DNA from: Adiantum capillus-veneris
Taxonomy: Eukaryota; Streptophyta; Polypodiopsida; Polypodiales; Pteridaceae
Reading direction: 5' to 3'
Assembly (NCBI GenBank): GCA_014529385.2
Contig: CM043966.1
Span: forward strand, 92,515,087 to 92,579,086
DNA length: 64,000 bases
Part shown: positions 56,912 through 64,000 of the stretch, piece by piece
Layout of the letters: every line of letters starts with the position of its first letter
How positions within the stretch are numbered: position 1 is the stretch's first letter
Translations under genes and position numbers: made by a program
Notes under the pieces: model-generated
What the model saw: only the letters and a program-made list of their open reading frames with translations
What the model was told of the DNA's origin: nothing
The model's database searches: none

Positions 56912-57518
56912 CTAGGTTGCAATAAGCTATGGTCAACCCTGCCTTGCAAGCCAAAGTTAACCAACAACTTTGCACTCATGGGATTCTCTAAAATCCCCAA
57001 GAAGAGAGAGAGAGAGAGCTTAGGAAGCCTGTTGTAGAAACTTCCAAAAGAAGACTCTCTTCAGTGAGAGAAGAGGAGGAACCCTACGAAAGAGAAAGAA
57101 GTGAATCTTCAAATTCCTCGGAAGATGTGGCTCTGTAAAGACGTGGTCTTGACGATCCCCGACTCCTCCCAAGAGGAAAAGATAGTCATATAGTCCTTCT
57201 GCTCGTCATTCTCAGAAGGAATTGAGGAATCAAAAGAAGAAAAAAGCGAGAAAGTGGTCACCCTCTTCTCCATCTTCCTCCTCTTCCGATGAAAGAAGCG
57301 GTTTTCCTCCTAGAGAATACAAGAGGAGAGGACATCGCAAATCCTATGCTGCTTGGAAAAGGTCCTACAAGCTTAAGAATTCAAGGAGGGAGGAAAGAGC
57401 ATCTTTTCTCACCTATGATGCACCTTTGGTGCAATGAACAAAGTTTCGGTCTTCATCCAACAATTTGATGCGGCCTTTGGAGATGAGGGCTTCACGGAGT
57501 CCTCCAAGATACGTCATG
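56912..57518 (+). pseudogene. Gag N-terminal part of C3
   Basis: Several frames: RERELRKPVVETSKRRLSSV (about 57012), then KKKKARKWSPSSPSSSSSDE and RREERASFLTYDAPLV (57222-57437), a Lys/Arg/Ser-rich stretch. DAAFGDEGFTESSKI leads into CGTCATG at 57518, where the fold-back element begins; the corresponding sequence resumes at 58922 with AMHFQK. A short GA run lies at 57003-57020. Confidence 0.6.
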
Positions 57519-58921
57519 CATTAGAAAATTTCGGAGGTCATTTGGAGGGCTTTGTAAGAAATTGTATTTCTCTCTCTAGAAACTTTTTTTAAAATGCACT
57601 TGCACCTTTTGAGTACGTCCAAAAGGACAACCAGACACTCTGAAAAGTAGATTTATATTCCCAATCGTCCTTGAAAACGGTCACTTTTTTATTTAATGCG
57701 AGCGTCTTTTTCAGGAGGAAGGTGCGGCGCATTCAATGCAGCTTACGTCATCACTGAAAGTTGAAAAGTCACAAACTGTAAAATAGTGATAGATTTTGAG
57801 GATTTTGACACTACCAATGCATCCGGAACGCCAAAATACCTTAAAAACGAATGTCTACTTGTCTCATTCCGACATCCGGAGAGGCAAAAAATGTCAAAAA
57901 ACCCCCAAAAATGGGCTTTTTACTAAAGGCGCGCGAGGAGGCATTCTAAAATTTTAGAATGCCCCTCTGCGCGCCGTTAGTACAAAGCCCATTTTTGGGG
58001 GTTTTTGGACACTTATCTTTCCAAAAAGCCCCTTTTTAGAGATTTTTGGACATTTTCCTCTCAAAAAGCTCCCTAAAAAGAAGAAAAAAGGGCCTTTTTA
58101 CTAACGGCGCGCGAGGAGGCATTCCAAAATTTTGGAATGCCCCCTCGCGCGCCGTTAGTACAAAGCTTTTTTTAGTGACTTTTGGACACTTATCTTTCCA
58201 AAAAGCCCCTTTTTAGAGGTTTTTGGACATTTTCCTCTCAAAAAGCTCCCTAAAAAGAGGAAAAAAGGGCCTTTTTACTAACGGCGCGCGAGAAGGCATT
58301 CCAAAATTTTGGAATGCCCCCTCGCGCGCCGTTAGTACAAAGCTCTTTTAAGTGATTTTTGGACACTTATCTTTCCAAAAAGCCCCTTTTAAGAGGTTTT
58401 TGGACATTTTCCTCTCAAAAAGCTCCCTAAAAAGAGGAAAAAATGCCTTTCTACTAACGGCGCGCGAGGAGGCATTCCAAAATTTTGAAATGCCCCCTCG
58501 CGCGCCGTTAGTAAAATGTTCTTTTAGGGGTGTTTGACATTTTTGGCCTCTTTGGATGTCTAAGCGAGGCAATTGGACATTCATTTCTAGGAAATATGTG
58601 TGTTCCGGACGCATTGGCAGTATCAAAAGTTTCAAAATTTTCCACCACTTGATAGTTTTGTGACTTTTTGAGTTCTAGTGATGACGTATCCCGTATCAAA
58701 TGCACCGCATCTACCTTCTGAAAAAGGTGCTCGCATTAAATAAAAGAGAGTGCTCGTCTTCAAGAACCACTAGATTATTAAATGAGAAGAGGGACACCTT
58801 TTATATTTTTGTTAATATCAATCTATTTTTCTACGTAACGTAGGCTCTTCTCTCATTGGAGGAGCTTATTTTCCTCTCTCTACCAAAAGGCCCTCCAAAA
58901 GACCTCCGAAATCTCCTAATG
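57519..58921. mobile_element. Fold-back DNA element with long inverted arms and tandem palindromes
   Basis: Ends CATTAGaAaATTTCGGAGGT and its inverted complement at 58901-58921 (differences in lower case). The inverted similarity continues inward through several hundred bp: tttatttaatgcgagc, gacgtcatcac-like, aaaagtcacaaa, aatgcatccggaac and aatgtcaaaaaacccc on the left all have inverted partners on the right. The middle (about 57896-58515) holds four tandem units. It interrupts gag of C3, whose frame continues on both sides. No transposase. The layout fits fold-back or Mutator-like non-autonomous elements; the superfamily is undetermined because no target duplication is clear. Confidence 0.82.
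57896..58515. repeat. Four tandem ~177-bp units, each with a GC-rich palindrome
   Basis: Palindrome centres lie at about 57950, 58129, 58306 and 58482, so periods are 179, 177 and 176 bp. Each core is tactaacggcgcgcgaggag, gcattccaaaattttggaat and then the inverted complement, about 62 bp (57921-57982, 58099-58160, 58276-58337, 58452-58513). In the first unit the inverted arms extend to about 110 bp (57896-58005). Between cores lies ggacacttatctttccaaaa and aaaaagctccctaaaaagag. Confidence 0.92.
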
Positions 58922-59451
58922 TAGCTATGCATTTTCAAAAGTATTCCTGACAATGGTGGGCTAGTCTACAAGGTAATGGAAAATCTCCCAAGGCATGGAA
59001 AACTCTATGAGTTTCCATAATGAAGCAGTTTCTTGCAAGTGATGGCAAAGACAAAAAGCTTACCGAATGGCAAAGTTTGAAGCTATCTCCTAATGAGTCT
59101 ATCCACAAGTATGTGGAAAAGTTTTGGGATTTACATCTCAAAGCTACAGTCTATCAAAAAATAGACTTCGCCAAACAAAAGCAACAATTTTGTGCGGGAC
59201 TACTTGAAGATATGGCCGAATATGTCAACTCTCAAAGGCCTAGGACCATCATTGAAGTGATTCACCATACTATGGTTGCTTCACAAATCAATTTCCAACA
59301 AGGGTGTAAAAGGAATTTTAAGCCCATGAAAACCAAATACCAAAATGAACCTAGAGGGAAGAACAATGCTCAAAATTCTTCTCAAGGCGATTCTAGCAAT
59401 AAAAACAACAACAACAACAAGACCAAGGAAAAAGGAGTTTGCAAAAGTTAA
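58922..59451 (+). pseudogene. Gag capsid region of C3
   Basis: After the fold-back element: AMHFQK, WASLQGNGKSPKAWKTL (about 58960), then MKQFLASDGKDKKLTEWQSL, NESIHKYVEKFWDLHLKATV, QFCAGLLEDMAEYVNSQRPR, typical of chromovirus gag. The Asn/Lys-rich end (NNNNNKTKEKG) leads to a TAA at 59449-59451; the zinc knuckle follows in a different frame. Confidence 0.78.
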
Positions 59452-59984
59452 AAAAACTCTCTTCTAAAGAGTTAGAAGCTTTTTGCAAAGACCATAAATG
59501 TTTCAAGTGTGGGGAGCAAGGACATGGCTATCGTTCTTGCCCCAAAAGGACTTCACGCAATGAGACTCCTAGAACTTCCATGGTCGAAGCTCCAAAAGAG
59601 GATACTCATTGCAAAGGATCATCCCTTTCCTATGCTTGGGGAGCGGTGAGGGAGCATGATGCATTTATCCTTCTTGACCCTGTCTCTACTCACAACCTCA
59701 TATCAATGGAGTTGGCCACTAAGCGGGGCATACTAGCTTTCAGGATGGGAGATATTGTGATTGCCGATGGAGCTTTCAAGGGACAACAAGCCTCCATTAG
59801 TCCCTTGATTGGAAAATTGAGGCTTCATGTCCAAAGCTACGTTGACAAAGAGGACTTTTTCATCTCCCCTCTCCAACATGAGGATGTTATTCTAGGGGCA
59901 CCATGGTTCAACCTCATGGATGCCACCATGAAATTCCTGAAAGGAGAATTTATTTCACCTACACGAAAAATAATATTTACGTAG
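59439..59984 (+). pseudogene. Zinc knuckle and degenerate protease of C3
   Basis: CFKCGEQGHGYRSC (59497-59540) is a complete CCHC knuckle. The protease region reads AFILLDPVSTHNLISMELAT where related elements have D-S/T-G-A-(S/T)-H-N-(F/L)-I, so the catalytic triplet is DPV and the enzyme should be inactive. VILGAPWFNLMDATMKF gives the conserved end of the fold. Stops at 59982-59984; the continuing sequence (TYMIFVKESINDL, 60057-60100) lies in another frame. Confidence 0.78.
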
Positions 59985-60260
59985 ATGCTAATGAGTCGGG
60001 TTGTACTATACCTCTTGTAAATTTTCCTCTTTTTGATAAGTCAATGAAAAGCTCAGCTTCAACGTATATGATTTTTGTCAAAGAGTCCATAAATGATCTT
60101 GATGTCTTATCTAATGAAAATGGTAGGAATCAAGAGGAACTAGAGTTGTCTAATTTCCTAAATGGATTCCAAGATGTTACATCCCTGGAGAGTTACCTCC
60201 AAAACAAGGGGATGATGACCACAAGATAGAGCTTCTACCTGGGAGATCACCGCCTAATAA

Positions 60261-61149
60261 GTGTCCTTATCGAGTTTCCCAAGCTCAACAAGAGGAGATT
60301 ATGAACTGGTGGATAAGGGGTCTAGTTCCTCTCCCTTTAGTTCACCAGACCTATTAGTGCAAAAGAAAGATGACACATACTGTATGTGTGTTGACCATAG
60401 AGCACTAAATTGGATTACTATCGAGAACATATTTCTCATACCGCAAGTAGAAGATCTGTTTGATAAGCTACAAGGCTCTACCTACTTCATTAGAATTGAC
60501 CTTAAAAGTGGCTATCATCAAATAAGGATAGTGAATGAAGATATTGTAAAGAACTCTTTTCGCACAATTTGGTCTTTATGAATATCTTGTTATGCCTTTT
60601 GGCTTAACACATGCTCCAGCCACATTCATCCGCTTAATGGAGAAAATTTTTAGACCCCACCACAAGTTTACTAGAGTATTCTTTGATAATATCATCATCT
60701 ACTCCAATTCTCTTGAGAAGCATAAGCAACATCTCCACGTAATCTTTCAAGCTTTGAGGGAGAATAAAATTTTCATTAATCAAGAGAAGAGTGAAAATTT
60801 CCTTCAAGAGATTCAATCCTTAGGTCACATTATCTCTCAAGATGGTATCCGCATGGATCCAACAAAGTTAGAGGTAATAAAAGGATGGCCTAACCCAAGG
60901 AATCTACATGAGCTACGAAGATTTATTGGCATGTGTGCATACTATAGATGCTTCATAAAAAAATTATCGCAAATAGCGGGACCATTGCATGACTTGACAA
61001 ACAAAAATGTTAAGTATACATGGACTGCAAAAGAGCTAAATGCTTTTGACAAGCTCAAAGAAAAGCTTATCTCTCAACCTGTGCTTACACTATCGGATCT
61101 CTCAAAACCATTTGAGGTCCAATGTGATGCTTGTGGAGATTGCCTTTGA
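60261..61149 (+). pseudogene. Reverse transcriptase of C3, catalytic box FFDN
   Basis: Starts with SSSPFSSPDLLVQKKDDTYC, VDHRALNWITIENIFLIPQV and YFIRIDLKSGYHQIRI (first aspartate present). A one-base shift at about 60568 moves the frame to YEYLVMPFGLTHAPATFIRL. The catalytic box reads RVFFDNIIIYS, so the second aspartate of F-x-D-D is asparagine, a loss of function. The thumb follows (SLGHIISQDGIRMDPTKLEV, FIGMCAYYRCFIKKLSQIAG) and the RNase H start FEVQCDACGDCL, ending in TGA at 61147-61149. Confidence 0.85.
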
Positions 61150-61587
61150 GCAATCTTAGTTCAAGAAGGGCATGCCATAGCATACAAGAGTCAAAGACTC
61201 AACTTCAATGGGAAAGTATTGGGAATATACGAAAAGGAGCGACTAGCTATTCTACATGCCCTTGACACATGGAAGCATTATCTTTTGGGGACTCCATTCA
61301 TCCTATGAACAGATCACCAAAGTCTTAAGCACTTCATGACGCAAACCAAGCTTTCGAGAAACAAATGAGGTGGACAAATTTTCTTTCACAGTTTAATTTT
61401 TATATTGCTCATATTGGTGGCAAGCACAATCAAGTGGCGATGCACTATCACGAAGACCAAAAGTAAATGCAGTGTCTAAAACAACTGACAATTATCTATC
61501 TTCTATGATAGATGAGTATGCTACTAACCCTGTTTTCAAGGATATAATTTCAGCCCTTGCCTTAGCGAAGAAAGAAGACCTGTTCAC
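61150..61587 (+). pseudogene. RNase H of C3, multiply broken
   Basis: Readable pieces are EGHAIAYKSQRLNFNGKVLG, KERLAILHALDTWKHYLLGT, PFIL then stop, then TDHQSLKHFMTQTKL, a frameshift near 61350, and YIAHIGGKHNQ-like sequence. They correspond to the intact order in C2. Several stops. Confidence 0.7.
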
Positions 61588-62400
61588 TTGCAGGATGGTT
61601 ATCCTCTCCATGGAAATAGGCTATGTCTAACTAGCTCCCTTCGTGAGAAAGTAATATATGAATCCCATGCTCCTCCCTATGTGGGACATACAAGGATTCA
61701 ACCTACTCTTCGAGGAGTAGATACATATTTATATTGGCCTACCATGAAAGTAGACATACAAGAGTATGTTTCAAAATGTGCGGTATGCCAAAAGACCAAG
61801 TATGATACAGGGAAGCAACCTGGATTTCTCCAGCCATTGCCAATTCCTAATTCACTGTATGGGAGAGCATATCCATGGATTTTAGCTTTACCCAAGTCTA
61901 TCCATGGGAATATGAAAATATGGACAATAGTCGACATATATAGTAAACAAGCACACTTTGTACCTGTCAAAAAGACTATTAATGCACATCAAATGGCAAC
62001 CCTCTTCATATCCTAGATTTTCAAACACCATGGATTTCCAGTATGAATAGTGTGGGATAGAGATCCTCGAATGACCAGTAATTTTTGGAAGGGGCTCTTT
62101 GAGAATCTAGGTACAAGGTTAAATTTCTCTTCGGCCTATCACCCACAAACGTATGGCCAAAGTGAAATAGCTAACCATACAATTCTAGATCTACTTAAGA
62201 CCTATGTTACGGAAGTAGATCAACACTCACAATGCAATAAGTACCTACCACTTGTAGAGTATGCGCACAATATCATTGTGCATACTACTACATGGAAAGC
62301 TCCTTCGAAATCATTGAGGGAGGACCTAAAAGTCCCTTGCTACTTAAGGTACATGGGAAGATCTTTGTTGTTGATGAGAGTATAGCCGAGACCTACAAGA
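61588..62400 (+). pseudogene. Integrase of C3
   Basis: Zinc region with HAPPYVGHTRIQ and YVSKCAVCQKTK, then PWILALPKSIHGNMKIWTIV and DIYSKQAHFVPVKKTINAHQ (first aspartate). A TAG at 62014-62016 and a TGA at about 62045 follow, then DRDPRMTSNFWKGLFENLGT (second aspartate) and FSSAYHPQTYGQSEIANHTI (glutamate in SEIAN; related elements have DGQ where this has YGQ). LPLVEYAHNIIVHTTTWKAP ends the core. Confidence 0.82.
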
Positions 62401-62920
62401 ATCTATTCAAAAGGTTAAGGAGGCTATATCCATCTCACAACAAAGGTGAAAAGTTGCTACTAACAAGCACAGAAGGGCCCTAACTTTTAAGGAAAATGAT
62501 TGGGTCCTACTCAAGTTTTCCAAGCCTCGATTGAGTAAACTACGGGCAAACATTCTACGGGCCACCAAAAGTATTATGTTAAGCTAGCAAGACGATACTA
62601 TAGTCCTTTTCAAATCGTAAAACCAATCAACAAGATGGCCTATCAACTAACGTTTCCCAATCATTGGCTCATACACAATGCTTTTCATGTGAGCCTACTT
62701 AAGCCTTACAAAGAAGAGCCACCAAGAGAACCATTAATTGAGGACCCACCCAAGATCAAGGATCAAGAAAAGGTGTTTCAGTCCGCATCCATCCTTCGAC
62801 ATGAAGACAAGGTACTAAGACATGGTAAGCTTACCCGATAGTATCTTATTAAGTTCAAACTTATTCTTTTCAAGATGCTAGATGGATGCAAGGAACACAA
62901 CTTAAGGATAATATGAACCT
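62401..62920 (+). pseudogene. Integrase C-terminus and chromodomain of C3
   Basis: Broken region 62401-62634 (RALTFKENDWVLLKFSKPRL in one frame), then MAYQLTFPNHWLIHNAFHVS, LLKPYKEEPPREPLIEDPPK and ILRHEDKVLRHGKLTR ending in TAG at 62839-62841. YLIKFK and a shifted remainder (DARWMQGTQLKD) correspond to the chromodomain seen in C1. Non-functional. Confidence 0.72.
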
Positions 62921-63304
62921 TGTCAATGCTAACAATGCTACACTAGAGTAAGCAAATGTAAATGTTCTTTTAAATGAACAATGTTTTTGTCTTATAAGAC
63001 TAGTTCTCTTTTTATTGTGCCAAAATTTCAGTAGTATGCATGCTTAGAATCTTGTTTGTGACGACGTCTCCCAAACACCAAGTAGAATTTGTCACTCTAC
63101 TTTGGGAGTATGATATGGACTAGAAAGAGTAGACATGCTTGCAACAGCTAAGTCTCCCAGGCACCAAATGGACTAGTCATCCATTCTAGAATGGTTTCGT
63201 AGGATAAAAAGGGATCCTCTACCCACTAAGAAATATAGACTTGATTAAGGCTTTATCTTCTCTACCTCATAGTCGGGACGACTATGGTTTCAAGAGAGAG
63301 GTAA
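62921..63304 (+). other. 3' untranslated region and polypurine tract of C3
   Basis: Matches the corresponding parts of C1 (21120-21494) and C2 (53400-53740 inverted). aagagagaggtaa (63292-63304) directly precedes the LTR and is conserved in all three copies, so it is the probable polypurine tract. Confidence 0.75.
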
Positions 63305-63792
63305 TGTCATAAAATCTAATTTCTAACTATCCCAAATGATTTTCTCATATTGAACTGATCATTTAATGTGGAAAAATGAATGGGAATAAGAGTTATAATA
63401 TAGATATGCGCTTTTGGACCTATCTCAACATGGGACCAAAGGGAGAGAAGGCTACATCTCATGAAGGGTCCAAAAGGGAGATGGTCTACCAAAGAGCAAT
63501 GAGCAGGTAATGGAGCTTAAAAGACTTTAGGGTTAGCTTCATTGAAGACCTCCAAAGATTAGTGTTAAAATTTCTTAAACCTAAGACCTTTATGTACTTT
63601 AGACCTTAGGTAAGCTAGGCATGTGCTTGAGGTGCTTGAGGTGCTTGAGCTGACTAAGGTGCTTGTCGTGCTTGATGACTAAGGTGCTTGAGGTGCTTGT
63701 CGTGCTTGATGACCAAGATGTTTGTGGTGTGCAAGTCCAAAAGGATCCCTACAAAGGAGGGGATGAGCCTTAAAGGTAGGGGCATGAGAGAG

Positions 63793-63827
<35 letters not shown>

Positions 63828-64000
63828 AAGGCAAGCTCAAGACTCAAGATGCAATAAGGACACATGCCAAGACCCTACCTATTGCCCTCATGGTGTGCCT
63901 GAATCCTATTGGATGGCCTTTAGGAAGGTCCAATGAGAATTTAGATTCATGTAATTAATTCATTAAGCTCTCTCTCTCTCTCTCAAAGGGGAAAAGAAAG
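63305..64000 (+). repeat. 3' LTR of C3 (runs out of the window)
   Basis: TGTCATAAAATCTAATTTC, the first 696 bp of an LTR of about 1.57 kb. Contains the gcttgaggtgcttg minisatellite (63625-63725) and (CA)n at 63793-63826. Confidence 0.9.

Larger units (their letters stand above)
56912..64000 (+). mobile_element. Gypsy family C, copy C3 (most complete, 5' truncated)
   Basis: Gag, protease, RT, RNase H, integrase, chromodomain and the first 696 bp of the 3' LTR in the order of a chromovirus. The 5' LTR, primer site and gag start are missing because the Tat-like LTR fragment sits at 56911. A 1.4-kb fold-back element interrupts gag. Many frameshifts and stops. Confidence 0.88.

Noticed and set aside
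57896-58515. Possible CRISPR array (regular ~177-bp spacing with palindromic repeat)
   Set aside because: The unit is nearly all conserved rather than a short repeat with unique spacers, and it lies inside a fold-back element in plant retrotransposon sequence.

Overview
The window reads as intergenic DNA of a large land-plant nuclear genome. It is almost wholly built from decayed and nested transposable elements: Ty3/gypsy, Ty1/copia, L1-type LINE, a Helitron-type helicase locus, small non-autonomous elements, tRNA-derived SINE-like pieces and long (CT)n tracts. Initiator-Met-tRNA primer sites (TGGTATCAGAGC) and chromodomain gypsy elements fit a plant; which plant group cannot be decided from the sequence. 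No intact host gene was recognised, and every large coding region except the copia A ORF is broken.

Layout. 1-6.0 kb (+): 3' half of a Tat-like Ty3 element (RT, degenerate RNase H, second RNase H, integrase, polypurine tract, 3' LTR). 6.6-13.5 kb (+): a degenerate locus with a protein-kinase-like domain, a Helitron-like N domain, a PIF1-type helicase and an intron-bearing unknown ORF. It is interrupted at 7.05-9.0 kb by a small LTR element (TRIM/LARD type) flanked by an unusual 286-bp duplication. 14.0-17.7 kb (-): a broken LINE. 17.7-22.2 kb (+): a chromodomain gypsy (family C, copy C1) with most of gag-pol deleted. 22.2-27.9 kb (+): gag region of another gypsy (E), interrupted by a solo LTR of family C with a matching 5-bp duplication and by a MITE-like insertion. 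27.9-28.6 kb: truncated LINE. 28.6-35.0 kb: no genes; microsatellites, LINE tails and SINE-like heads.

35.0-43.6 kb: a clean nested pair. Copia A (+, TSD actac) carries copia B (-, TSD gggct) inside its 3' LTR. 43.6-51.8 kb: microsatellites, a fold-back element with a tRNA-like core, a possible minus-strand LTR, a 6-copy dispersed motif array and a small minus-strand LTR-like repeat pair. 51.8-55.5 kb (-): family C copy C2. 55.5-56.9 kb (-): LTR fragment of the first Tat-like element. 56.9-64.0 kb (+): family C copy C3, with a 1.4-kb fold-back element in its gag that contains four tandem ~177-bp units, each centred on a GC-rich palindrome of about 62 bp.

The parts do not act as one pathway; the window is a record of successive insertions. 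The least ordinary structures are the tandem-palindrome fold-back element (57519-58921), the small LTR element with 286-bp flanking duplication (7053-8996), and the kinase domain lying in frame with a Helitron-like domain (about 9.0-10.7 kb).
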